Assembly (NCBI GenBank): GCA_964246705.1 | Contig: CAXTRQ010000080.1 | Coordinates: forward strand, 1 to 25,087 | DNA length: 25,087 nt | DNA from: DASZCR01 sp964246705 | GTDB lineage: Bacteria > Acidobacteriota > Blastocatellia > Pyrinomonadales > Pyrinomonadaceae | Direction: 5' to 3' | Shown: piece by piece, positions 14,620 through 21,781 of the stretch | Position numbering within the stretch: position 1 is the stretch's first letter | How the letters are laid out: each line of letters starts with the position of its first letter | Program-made: the position numbers and the translations under genes | Notes under the pieces: model-generated | What the model was told of the DNA's origin: nothing | Seen by the model: only the letters and a program-made list of their open reading frames with translations | The model's database searches: none

Positions 14620-14908
14620 CCACATCAACGGGGGTTTTCTAAAAGCTCCGTCAGGGACGAAATGTTTATAGTTGCTGCTTTTATGCTTCTTTGCGGCTCG
14701 GCGTCCCCGGCGCGTGAATAAGTTTCACGCCAAGTCGCTAAGAAAGCCGAACGCTAAGAAGAAAGCTTTCAGATTCTCTGCTCGATGAGAGAGGATTGCC
14801 GGACATGCGACGAAAATTTGCTCTGGATAGAGCGAAGCCCCGTAAGGGGCGGCGCTTTTCATGACGTGCCTCACCGTACGGAGCTTCGTTCTTATAATTG
14901 GTCGCGCG
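14620..14908. repeat. Intergenic repeat-rich region with palindromic element
   Basis: The stretch 14527-14908 has no gene. Besides the ferredoxin promoter it holds: a CTCCGTCAGGGACGAAATG segment (14646-14664) that looks like an interspersed palindromic repeat; a TTTCACGCCAAGTCGCTAAG segment (14723-14742) related to motifs near 8872 and 23124; and a palindrome whose arms CGAAGCCCCGTA (14833-14844) and TACGGAGCTTCG (14877-14888) differ at one base, with an internal GCCCC-GTAA-GGGGC hairpin (14837-14850). The palindrome begins 20 nt beyond the stop of the P-loop ATPase on the minus strand and could end its transcript. Confidence 0.6.
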
Positions 14909-15994
14909 CTATGCGCGTTTGAGATTGCGCGAAGACTGGCTGCGCGCGCCGGTTTCGCCAGCCGTCGAGGCTGACCGTGCCGAAGCGATCTCTGCGTCCC
15001 CGGTGGACGGCATTTTCTCTGCGCGCGCAGTCATGCGGCGGTCGAGGTCTGCGATCTGTTCGGGCGTGAGGCGATAAATGTTCGGCTGATTGTGATAGAC
15101 CTTCGCGCCCGTCACGACATCGGCCTGTTTGAAACCCAGACGCTCGGCCTTCGTGACCAACTCCTGTACAGTCATCTGCGGCGCGACGAGCGAGATTGGC
15201 GTCGTCTTCTCTTCCAAAACCTCCGGCACAGGCGAGGGCTTCGGCGCTTCCAGAGGGAGTTCCGTCCCGTGCTCGCGTGTCATGTGGTCAAGAAAGTCTT
15301 TGAACGTCACGTTGCCCGTCAATTCAAAGCCGACTTCAAAAGCCGAACTGTTGCTTTTGACGACCTGAAAGACACGCGTAATCTCTCCGTCGCGCTCCTG
15401 CATGGAGACTTCGACCATCACGTCGACAAAGTATTCCAGACCGCTCGCCGTCATCGGCAGGACGCGCCCGACCTCGTTATCCTCTTTCGCTTCTTTTCCT
15501 TTGGCGGGAATCTGATCAACGATGACCACAGACTTGCCGCTCTCGATGCAGAGACGGCGCAAGACGCCCTGCAAGATCATCTGGTCGGCGGCCAACTCTT
15601 CCGCAGAAGGTTGCGCCAGCGGGTCGCCCGTGCGTTCGCGCACCGCCGCGACCATCTCGCTATGCTTGGCGCTGAAATAGGCCGCCCACGAATCCAACGC
15701 GTAACAGCCGTAGTTCTGCTCGCGCCCGTCGCCCGACAAAGCCCAATCAATGAACTCCGGCAGTTCGTCCGGGTGCTCGATTTCGAGTCCGTCGAAGTGC
15801 CCGCCGACGCCGCGCAACAGGCGCGATTTGCGCTCGACATCGAAAATGCAGAGGCGTCCCAAACCCGCCTCCGACATGCTGCGAATAAAATGGCTTTTGC
15901 CCGTGCCTGCGCCGCCGCGCACCGCCATCACCAGACGCTGCTGCCTCGGTCGGCGGCTGAGCGGATTCACTTTCGGTTTCGTTGTGTTCGTCAT
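14909..15994 (-). CDS. P-loop ATPase, RecA/Sak4-like (AAA_24 type)
   Basis: 361 residues. Walker A is GGAGTGKS (27-34). It is followed by a RecA-like core: LCIFDVERKSRLLRG (48-62), GCYALDSWAAYF (96-107, with Asp101 likely the Walker B position), and KSVVIVDQIPAKGKEAK (154-170). The sensor region has VEVSMQERDGEITRVFQVVKSN. This layout matches nucleotide-binding proteins annotated in phages and plasmids, including Sak4-type single-strand annealing ATPases. The C-terminal third (about 250-361) is Pro/Glu/Ala/Ser-rich with a small helical region (MTVQELVTKAERLGF, LTPEQIADLDRRM). GAGGAG precedes the ATG by 8 nt. No phage gene surrounds it. A role in DNA recombination or repair is inference. Confidence 0.72.
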   Translation of the reverse strand: MTNTTKPKVNPLSRRPRQQRLVMAVRGGAGTGKSHFIRSMSEAGLGRLCIFDVERKSRLLRGVGGHFDGLEIEHPDELPEFIDWALSGDGREQNYGCYALDSWAAYFSAKHSEMVAAVRERTGDPLAQPSAEELAADQMILQGVLRRLCIESGKSVVIVDQIPAKGKEAKEDNEVGRVLPMTASGLEYFVDVMVEVSMQERDGEITRVFQVVKSNSSAFEVGFELTGNVTFKDFLDHMTREHGTELPLEAPKPSPVPEVLEEKTTPISLVAPQMTVQELVTKAERLGFKQADVVTGAKVYHNQPNIYRLTPEQIADLDRRMTARAEKMPSTGDAEIASARSASTAGETGARSQSSRNLKRA

Positions 15995-16110
15995 AGCTGT
16001 CTCTCCTCGTGAGCCGGTTCCGGCGTGCCTTTGAAGCGCAGTGGTTGACTGCTTACTTTAACGTCGCGCGCTCGAAATGCTTCTGAGCGCGGCTTTTGCA
16101 AAACGCGGGC

Positions 16111-16119
16111 ACTATAACA
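16111..16119 (-). promoter_or_regulatory. Extended -10 promoter candidate for the P-loop ATPase
   Basis: On the minus strand TGTTATAGT (16119-16111) is a good extended -10 box. No convincing -35 is visible. Transcription would begin near 16104, about 110 nt before the ATG at 15994. Confidence 0.45.
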
Positions 16120-16140
16120 CGTTTCGCGCGAGAATGGAAC

Positions 16141-16225
16141 AGTATTTCACGCATGAAACAAAAAAAGTGAGAAAATTTTTCTCTCAAAAGTATAGAGAGG
16201 GAATCGGATTGAGAAAAATTTTAAC
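16141..16225. other. AT-rich segment with palindrome and repeated motif
   Basis: A short AT-rich island in otherwise GC-rich DNA, between two minus-strand genes. It contains the palindrome GAGAAAA-T-TTTTCTC (16169-16183) and a second similar motif TTGAGAAAAATTTTAA (16209-16224). Possible uses are a regulator binding site for the ATPase gene or the end of the response-regulator transcript. Confidence 0.45.
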
Positions 16226-16242
16226 TTGCTGGAATCGTGATT

Positions 16243-16629
16243 TTAAGAAAGAAGGTTGCCGAGTAGTTCGTTGAGCCAATCGAAATCTATCGGTTTGGTT
16301 ACGTAGGCATTGCATCCGGCGGCGAGAGCTTTGGTGCGGTAGTCCGCCTCCTGATGCGCCGTCACGGCGACGATGATAGCATCACGCATCTCAGGGCTTT
16401 CGCGTATGCGTTGTGTGGCGATCAGGCCGTCGAGGACGGGCAGGCTCAAATCCATCAAGATGATGTCAGGGCGTTCGCGCAGAGCGATGTCGACGGCTTC
16501 CTGACCGTTGGCGGCTTCGAGAATACGATAGCCCTGATCTTCGAGCGAGAGGCGCATCGCAAAACGCGTATCCTCGTAATCTTCGACCACCAGAATTGTT
16601 CTTAAATCAGAGGATTGATAATCGCCCAT
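16243..16629 (-). CDS. Receiver-only response regulator
   Basis: 128 residues containing just a CheY-like receiver domain: the acidic pair in VVEDYED (Glu16, Asp17), phospho-acceptor Asp60 in IILMDLSLPVLDG, Thr90 in VAVTAHQ, and Lys112 in VTKPIDF. There is no output domain, so it must signal by protein contact, for example with a histidine kinase, a phosphorelay or a motility component. It resembles the single-domain regulators often found as DivK-like or hybrid-kinase partners. No kinase is encoded in this window. GGAGG lies about 12 nt upstream of the ATG, a loose spacing. Confidence 0.92.
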   Translation of the reverse strand: MGDYQSSDLRTILVVEDYEDTRFAMRLSLEDQGYRILEAANGQEAVDIALRERPDIILMDLSLPVLDGLIATQRIRESPEMRDAIIVAVTAHQEADYRTKALAAGCNAYVTKPIDFDWLNELLGNLLS

Positions 16630-16843
16630 GCGCCGTCGCGCCCTCCCTCACCGCATCCTCGAATAATAGTTTGAGAGATTGCTTTTCCCCGCGCCCGCTG
16701 CCACCAACAACCGCACGCTGCCCGACTCTCTCCATCAGGGAAGCGATGCGGTTGAGGTTTGAAATCTTAGGGATAGAGCATACCCGCACGAGCGCATTTT
16801 TTCCAGTTGCGCCCGGTTGTGCTATGTCCGGTTGAATAAAACA

Positions 16844-16873
16844 TCAGGGCAGGCGATGCGCTGCCTGCCCTGA
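16844..16873 (-). terminator. Rho-independent terminator after the zinc-ribbon gene
   Basis: Perfect 11-bp stem TCAGGGCAGGC / GCCTGCCCTGA (16844-16854 and 16863-16873) with an 8-nt loop. On the minus strand it is followed by TGTTTTATT (16843-16835), a proper T-rich tail. It starts 26 nt after the stop of the zinc-ribbon gene. Confidence 0.85.
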
Positions 16874-16899
16874 CCTTGCTCGTTCGCGTCTGACCTATG

Positions 16900-17475
16900 C
16901 TATCCGGCGAGCGGCTTGCCGCAACGATTGCAAAAGCGCGCGGACGAATCTTTTTGCACTGCGCCGCATGAATCACAGGTGCGCCCCACACGCAGGTCTG
17001 AGCCGCAGGTCGAGCAGAAGGTCGAGCCGGAGACGGCGACCGAGCCGCATGTGCCGCAGCGCCCCGGCATCGGCGGGACATAGCCGCCAGCCTTGCGCGC
17101 GATGTGCTCTTCGATAATCCTCCAAGCGTCTTCCGTCAACTTGTGCTGCCAGTATGCGCCGAGCGCGGGCAACGCGAGCAGCAGACCCATCGAGAAAAAC
17201 ATTGCGACAGCGGCGACCGCAGCCTTGTCGAACCACTTCTGCATGCCGATTTCGACGCGCGTGCCGCCATGCTCCGGCGTGATTTTGATGGTCAGAGCGG
17301 CGGCAAGGCCGGTCATCTCGCGCAACGTGGAAGACTTGCGCGCTTGCAGCACGGCGGTCGCAGAGACCTGCATGGTCTGCACTTCAAAAGCCTCGTCCGC
17401 GTCGAAGAGTTGGCGCAGTTCCGCCAGCAGTTGCGGCACGTCGGCCTCGACGCCCGGATAATATCTGTTGTCCAT
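16900..17475 (-). CDS. Double zinc-ribbon membrane protein (hypothetical)
   Basis: 191 residues. The N-terminal 80 residues are a small soluble alpha/beta domain (VPQLLAELRQLFDADEAFEVQ, TGLAAALTIKITPEHGGTRVEIG). One transmembrane helix follows at about 85-108. The C-terminus carries two zinc ribbons: CGTC...FCSTCGS (Cys140, 143, 154, 157) and CDSCGAVQ...FCNRCGKPL (Cys167, 170, 182, 185). Proteins of this layout are common and poorly characterized; the ribbons may bind protein or nucleic acid. No clear Shine-Dalgarno sequence is seen. A good terminator follows it. Upstream lies the three-gene exported-protein group with the same orientation, 131 nt away. Confidence 0.82.
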   Translation of the reverse strand: MDNRYYPGVEADVPQLLAELRQLFDADEAFEVQTMQVSATAVLQARKSSTLREMTGLAAALTIKITPEHGGTRVEIGMQKWFDKAAVAAVAMFFSMGLLLALPALGAYWQHKLTEDAWRIIEEHIARKAGGYVPPMPGRCGTCGSVAVSGSTFCSTCGSDLRVGRTCDSCGAVQKDSSARFCNRCGKPLAG

Positions 17476-17606
17476 AAAATCTATTTTGAAAATCCTTTCG
17501 CCCTCAAACTCTACCCATGCGCCTGAGCGGCGCGCCCTTTATCTTACGCTAAAACCTAACGCGCGGTTCACCCCGTAGCTTTGCATCGCATGCAGGATCA
17601 CGTTGC

Positions 17607-18221
17607 TTAAATGAGTGTCGTGAGAATTGATATTTGGACGCCGCTCTTTTTCTTGCCGCCTTTCGGCTCGTCTTCCTTTTCGTCGGAAGGATGGTTCTTG
17701 GCGGCTTCAATAATTTCCTGCGCGCGTTCGATGACGTTTTCGAGCGCGTCGCGTTCGGCCTCATCCTGTGAGGCATCACGCAGGGCGGCGAGCGGGGGGA
17801 GAAAGCGTCTGGAAGCTTCAGCCAGTTTGTTGAGCGATTTTTTGAGCGTGGGACTGGTCGGAGCACGGTCGGCGGTGTCGTCAATGTTGGTAACGGCTTC
17901 GTCGAGAATCCCCGCGAAGTCGGAGAGTAGTTGCGTGCGCGTGCCCTTGAGTGCGCCCCACGTCTCGGCGTCTTTGGCGGACTGCCGACTGGCCGCCTGC
18001 GGGTCTGTGATGGCGAGGAAGCGGCGCTCGGCGGCTTTGATGAAGACGCCCGTGCGTTTGTCGAGTTCCTGATTGTCGCGCACCATTTCAATCTCTTCGG
18101 GCGTCAGATGTTCGCGCTGTGTCGGGCGCAGTGCGCGGGTCGTCGCTGCCGTGACGAGAAGAGGCGAAAGCAGAGAGAGCATGAGCAGGATGGAGGCGAC
18201 GCGTTTGAAGGACAGGTTCAT
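17607..18221 (-). CDS. Secreted helical protein (hypothetical)
   Basis: 204 residues with a clear signal peptide (KRVASILLMLSLLSPLLVTA, cleavage near residue 25). The remainder is mostly charged alpha-helix: LTPEEIEMVRDNQELDKRTG, FIKAAERRFLAI, a middle region with DEAVTNIDDTADRAP, and ERDALENVIERAQEIIEA. It ends in a Lys/Glu-rich linker and a short hydrophobic tail. No known domain was recognized. It looks similar in style (signal peptide, helical, RFLAI/RIETL-like segments) to the preceding gene at 18396-19046, suggesting paralogous or cooperating periplasmic proteins. A 10-bp hairpin lies between the two genes. Confidence 0.75.
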   Translation of the reverse strand: MNLSFKRVASILLMLSLLSPLLVTAATTRALRPTQREHLTPEEIEMVRDNQELDKRTGVFIKAAERRFLAITDPQAASRQSAKDAETWGALKGTRTQLLSDFAGILDEAVTNIDDTADRAPTSPTLKKSLNKLAEASRRFLPPLAALRDASQDEAERDALENVIERAQEIIEAAKNHPSDEKEDEPKGGKKKSGVQISILTTLI

Positions 18222-18300
18222 GGTTTTATTGTGATGAGCGTGGGCGAAAGATTAATTGGCAGACACGCAGTTGATGAAAGGGCGACGGGGCGCGACGGCG

Positions 18301-18325
18301 AGTTTCAAATTCGAGATTTGAAACT
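18301..18325 (-). repeat. Hairpin between exported-protein genes
   Basis: AGTTTCAAAT (18301-18310) and ATTTGAAACT (18316-18325) form a 10-bp stem with a 5-nt loop. The sequence resembles the TTTGAAC units of the repeat at 12545 but lacks the shared loop. Confidence 0.65.
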
Positions 18326-18395
18326 TGAAATCCATCCTGCTTTTAAATCCCGAACCCGAATGCTCACATCTTAAATATCTTCATCCGGTCTTCCG

Positions 18396-19046
18396 TTATG
18401 GCTGTTCCGGCTTCTTCTCCGGGGCGCTAAGCGAAGTGCCTTTAACATTGCCTTCATTGACGGGCGTCTGACTCTTGCCGGAGGGCGTGCGAATCACGGT
18501 GTCGTCATAGAAGGCGTTGAGCGCTTCGACGCGCGCCTCGCGGACAAAGTCCATGCAGGCTTTGACGTGTACGGCATCTTCGGAGGGAGTTAGGCGGCGG
18601 AGCGTTTCGATGCGGGGCATGTGCGCGCGCAGGGTCAGTTCCATGCGTTTGAAGAGGTCGCGTTTCTTGTCGGCCTTCTTGACGTTCTCTTGGATATAGC
18701 TGACCGCATCGCGGAGGATGGCCTGATAGATACCGAGTTCTCTGCCAGCGGCCTCGTACTGTTCCGCCGATGTGTGTGTGGTGGCGCGTTGGAGCCGCTC
18801 TTCGGCGAGTTCGAGACTGAGGCGCGTGCGCGCCTTCACGTCCTTCGAGAGAGAAAGCTGCTGGCGCACCTCTTCCGGCACATACTTTATCGGCGGTGGC
18901 GTCTGATCGTTGGTCGGGTCGGGTTGCTGCGCGTAGGTGACGCCAACCAGACCCAGCATGCAGACGAGCAACAACAGCGTGCGCTGCCGTATCCGACGGC
19001 GCGGACGTGTGAATACGAAGACGGCCAACTGTTCTTTACCGTTCAT
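18396..19046 (-). CDS. Exported helical protein (hypothetical)
   Basis: 216 residues. An Arg-rich N-terminus is followed by a hydrophobic helix (TLLLLVCMLGLVGVTYAQ), consistent with a signal peptide cut after AYAQ-like TYAQ (about residue 40). The mature part is helical: YVPEEVRQQLSLSKDVKAR, LAEERLQRATTHTSAEQYE, REARVEALNAFYDD, ending in a Pro/Lys-rich tail. No domain was recognized. The ATG at 19046 overlaps the last 11 nt of the TPR gene, indicating translational coupling; an in-frame extension upstream to 19265 is only a shadow of that gene. It is the second gene of a TPR / exported-protein group. Confidence 0.78.
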   Translation of the reverse strand: MNGKEQLAVFVFTRPRRRIRQRTLLLLVCMLGLVGVTYAQQPDPTNDQTPPPIKYVPEEVRQQLSLSKDVKARTRLSLELAEERLQRATTHTSAEQYEAAGRELGIYQAILRDAVSYIQENVKKADKKRDLFKRMELTLRAHMPRIETLRRLTPSEDAVHVKACMDFVREARVEALNAFYDDTVIRTPSGKSQTPVNEGNVKGTSLSAPEKKPEQP

Positions 19047-20511
19047 CGCGCCCCTTTTTCTTCTTTCCTTCTCCACGTTTGATCTGGCTACGCAAACTCG
19101 GCAGTCGCAGATTAACTTTCTCAATCTCAAGTTGGTTGCTCTGTGCATCGGCGCGCGCCAGAAAAGTCTCGTAAGCGCCGAGCGCCTCCACGTACTCGCC
19201 AAGGTAATCATGCGCGCTGCCGATAAGGAAATAGGTGACGGCGAGGTCTGGGCGCGCATGCACAATCCATTCGTACTCTACGAGAGCCTGTTTGTAAAGC
19301 TTCAGTTCGTAGAGCGCTGTGGCGAAGTTGGCATGGGCGACGTAATCATCGGGCGCGACTGCGAGGATGCGCTTGAGAATCGTCGCGGCTTCGGGAAATT
19401 TACGGAGTTGAAGCAAGGCTGACGCGTAGCCGGTCGCGTATTTGACGTTCCCCGGTTCAACCTCGACGGCGCGCTTGAAATAGTCGAGCGCGCGCGGCGG
19501 ATCGGCGGTGCGGTTGAGTTCGCCGAGACAGGCGAGCAGCGAAGCGTTGCGCGGTTCGCTCTCCAGAAGGCGTGCGAGCGAGGCGCGCGCCTGCGGCGTG
19601 TCTTCGCAGTTAACGTCGGAAAGCACCGTCTCCATCTCTTTGACTTCGGCTGAGCGTTTCGCTTCTTCCGGTAGATACCTGAGGATGGCTTGCGCTTCTT
19701 CTTTCTGACCCGCGCGGGCAAAAAGATTGGCGAGATTAATCGCCAGCTTGGTATCCCTACGCGCGGCATCCTGTAAAGCGCGCAGGTCTGGAAGCGCGCG
19801 CGCCTTATCGCCCTCTTCGATATTGATTTCCGCGCGATGCAATCGCGCCGACACGTTGCGCGAATCTAATTCGAGCGCGCGCGTAAAACTCGCAATCGCC
19901 GTCACAGGGTCTTTCGCCTCGTGCTCAGCCACCCCGCGCGCCGCCCACAGATTGGCGTCTCCCATCTCGACTTCGGTCGCGCGCCGCCAAAGTTTCACCG
20001 CTTCGCCTTTATCTCCTGCGCGCCCGCGCACGGTCGCCAGTGCGATGAGCGCCACGATATTGTCCGCGTCGAGAGTCAGCGCCCTGCGCAGCAGAGTCTC
20101 CGCGTCGCTCTCTCGTCCGGTTCGCGCCAGCAGGCTTCCCAAGGCGGCGGGCGGCAGAGGCGAGTCAGGCCACAATGCCAACGCGCGACGGTAAGCTTGC
20201 TCGCCCTCCGCCGTGCGATTCAGCATCACGAGCGCCAAGCCCCTCTGATATTCGGCTTCGGGAAACTCAGGCTTTAGTTTGATGGCCTCTTCATAAAGCT
20301 CAAGCGCCTGCGCGATGTCTTGCGGGTCGTGCGTCTTTTGAAAACGCTCGTGTGCTGTCTGACCGCGCTGAAAGAGTTTGACGGGATCGGCGGCATCGTC
20401 GCCAAACTCGTCGTCGCGGCCTTGCGCTGCCAGCGCGGGCGACATGCAGAGCAGCAGGAGCGCTAAGAGGAACGCTTTGACGATGGAGTGAGAATAAAAG
20501 CGAGAAGGCAT
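19036..20511 (-). CDS. Exported TPR-repeat protein
   Basis: 491 residues with an N-terminal signal peptide (VKAFLLALLLLCMSPALA, cut near residue 29). From about residue 45 to 475 the chain is made of TPR units. Recognizable ones include ALELYEEAIKLKPEFPEAEY, AYRRALALWPDSPLPPAALG, LLRRALTLDADNIVALIALA, SFTRALELDSRNVSARLHRA, YFKRAVEVEPGNVKYATGYA, ILKRILAVAPDDYVAHANFA, and EYEWIVHARPDLAVTYFLIG. The C-terminus is Lys-rich. TPR arrays act as protein-binding scaffolds, here probably in the periplasm. It is the first gene of a minus-strand group; the next gene overlaps its stop codon by 11 nt. The partner proteins may be the two small exported proteins downstream. Confidence 0.9.
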   Translation of the reverse strand: MPSRFYSHSIVKAFLLALLLLCMSPALAAQGRDDEFGDDAADPVKLFQRGQTAHERFQKTHDPQDIAQALELYEEAIKLKPEFPEAEYQRGLALVMLNRTAEGEQAYRRALALWPDSPLPPAALGSLLARTGRESDAETLLRRALTLDADNIVALIALATVRGRAGDKGEAVKLWRRATEVEMGDANLWAARGVAEHEAKDPVTAIASFTRALELDSRNVSARLHRAEINIEEGDKARALPDLRALQDAARRDTKLAINLANLFARAGQKEEAQAILRYLPEEAKRSAEVKEMETVLSDVNCEDTPQARASLARLLESEPRNASLLACLGELNRTADPPRALDYFKRAVEVEPGNVKYATGYASALLQLRKFPEAATILKRILAVAPDDYVAHANFATALYELKLYKQALVEYEWIVHARPDLAVTYFLIGSAHDYLGEYVEALGAYETFLARADAQSNQLEIEKVNLRLPSLRSQIKRGEGKKKKGRDER

Positions 20512-20792
20512 TTCTAAAACAGCTTCACCTTCCGAACGGGAGAAGGAAACTTCGACGAACTAAAAGTTAATGTCAAAAATATTGACGCGGAATGCCGGAT
20601 GTCATCCGTGCGAAAAATATAACATGCAGGCCGGGGCAGCGTCCAAGCGCATCCATGTGCTTGAAATTGATGCTCTCAAGGTGCTTATGGGTTGCGTCGC
20701 CGCATTCGCTGCGCTAACATGCCGACCCGAAGCTATTCATTAAACCAAACTTCAAAAATTGTTCTGAGGACAGAGTTGTCGGCGCGGGGCGG
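20512..20792. other. Intergenic region between divergent TPR and larE genes
   Basis: 281 bases. No gene is seen. It contains a short palindrome CGGATG-T-CATCCG (20596-20608) and AT-rich tracts around 20565-20625, including TTGACA on the minus strand (20577-20572) and TATAAC on the plus strand (20618-20623). No complete promoter with good spacing could be assigned. 20640-20740 looks unlike coding DNA and may be an interspersed repeat. Confidence 0.35.
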
Positions 20793-21734
20793 ATGCCGCC
20801 CGTTGAGGCCGCAGCGCAGGGTACAAAAGCTGTGAACAGTCCGGCAGTTGAAGAAGAGTCGGAGAACAGGGAAGCCGTCGAAGCGGCGGTCTCGGCTGAA
20901 GCTCAGGCGAAAGAGGATGCCTTGCGCGCGCTCTTGCGCGAGATGAAATCGGTCGTCGTCGCCTTCTCCGGCGGGGTTGATAGTTCTTACCTCGCCTACG
21001 TCGCCACGGATGAACTCGGCGCACGCGCTCTATGTGTGACGGGCGAATCGCCAAGCCTCGCCGCTTCCCAGCGTGCTGAAACGGTTGACCTCGCACGCCG
21101 CTTCCGCTTTCAACACGAGATTATTCAAACGGACGAGACCGACGACCCGCGTTATCAGGTCAACAATTCCGACCGTTGCTATTTTTGCAAATCAGAACTT
21201 TACGGAAAGCTCGTCCCGCTCGCCGAAGCTCGTGGCTTTGACGCGGTCATTGACGGCTCGACGACGGACGATCTCGGCGATTACCGGCCGGGACGCGCGG
21301 CCAGCGCCGAGAGAGGCGTGCGCAGCCCGCTCGTCGAAGTCGGGATGTCGAAGCGCGAGTTGCGCGAGTTGAGCCGCCGCGTAGGGCTGCCCACATGGGA
21401 CAAGCCCGCCAGCCCCTGCCTCTCTTCACGCATCGCTTACGGAACACCCGTGACCATCGAACGCCTGCGGACGGTAGATCACGGCGAAGAGATTATGCGC
21501 TCTCTCGGCTTTCGCGAATTTCGCGTGCGCCATCACGACGAACTGGTGCGTCTGGAAATTGCGCCTGCCGAATTAGACCGCGCACTGAGTCGTGAAGTCG
21601 TTGACGAACTTGCCCGGCGCTTTCGCGCGCTCGGCTTTCGCTACGTGACGCTTGACCTGCACGGTTACCGCACGGGAGCGATGAACGAAGTTTTGAAAAC
21701 AGTGACAAGTGAGGAGCAAAGACAGGTTCTTTAA
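20793..21734 (+). CDS. larE: ATP-dependent sulfur transferase LarE-like (PP-loop)
   Basis: 313 residues. A PP-loop ATP pyrophosphatase motif SGGVDSS (59-65) begins an adenine-nucleotide alpha-hydrolase domain. Further family segments are CVTGESPSLA, NSDRCYFCKSELY, DGSTTDDLGDYRPGRAA, SPLVEVGMSKRELRELS and KPASPCLSSRIAYG. LarE supplies sulfur for the nickel-pincer cofactor of lactate racemase and related enzymes. Three cysteines are present: Cys129 and Cys132 (C-x2-C) and Cys209; LarE proteins with three such cysteines are known to hold an iron-sulfur cluster rather than sacrifice one cysteine. The first 40 residues are a low-complexity Ala/Glu extension, so the true start may be later (GTG 20832). 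No larB or larC is nearby. Its final codons overlap a repeat, and gdhA follows 47 nt later. Confidence 0.88.
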   Translation: MPPVEAAAQGTKAVNSPAVEEESENREAVEAAVSAEAQAKEDALRALLREMKSVVVAFSGGVDSSYLAYVATDELGARALCVTGESPSLAASQRAETVDLARRFRFQHEIIQTDETDDPRYQVNNSDRCYFCKSELYGKLVPLAEARGFDAVIDGSTTDDLGDYRPGRAASAERGVRSPLVEVGMSKRELRELSRRVGLPTWDKPASPCLSSRIAYGTPVTIERLRTVDHGEEIMRSLGFREFRVRHHDELVRLEIAPAELDRALSREVVDELARRFRALGFRYVTLDLHGYRTGAMNEVLKTVTSEEQRQVL

Positions 21735-21764
21735 CTTGTCACTCGTCACTTGTCACTCGTCACT
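21701..21764 (+). repeat. Intercistronic inverted tandem repeat, TCACTTG family (copy 5)
   Basis: AGTGACAAGTGA (21701-21712, still inside larE) is a perfect complement of TCACTTGTCACT (21746-21757). The right side is a tandem array of TCACTTG and TCACTCG units (21738-21764). The loop AGACAGGTTCTT (21720-21731) resembles that of copies 1 and 3 and overlaps the larE stop (21732-21734). The last ten LarE residues are therefore encoded by the repeat. Confidence 0.85.
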
Positions 21765-21770
21765 GCTTTC

Positions 21771-21775
21771 AGGAG
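21771..21775 (+). promoter_or_regulatory. Ribosome binding site of glutamate dehydrogenase
   Basis: AGGAG ends 6 nt before the ATG at 21782. The in-frame ATG at 21776 directly abuts it, so 21782 is the start. Confidence 0.75.
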
Positions 21776-21781
21776 ATGACT

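Noticed and set aside
14605..14640. AACCCC...GGGGTTTTCT hairpin as a plus-strand terminator
   Set aside because: No plus-strand gene leads into it; the same bases fit the ferredoxin promoter on the minus strand.
13984..14721. 245-residue plus-strand frame across the permease end, repeat and ferredoxin
   Set aside because: It is antisense to the ferredoxin gene and crosses a tandem repeat; low-complexity shadow.
16077..16274. 65-residue plus-strand frame in the AT-rich region
   Set aside because: It runs through promoter and palindrome DNA and into the antisense of the response regulator; no ribosome site or homology.
16607..16789. 60-residue minus-strand frame overlapping the response-regulator start
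   Set aside because: No recognizable domain, a GTG-type start and no ribosome site; it could be a decayed gene end but cannot be supported.
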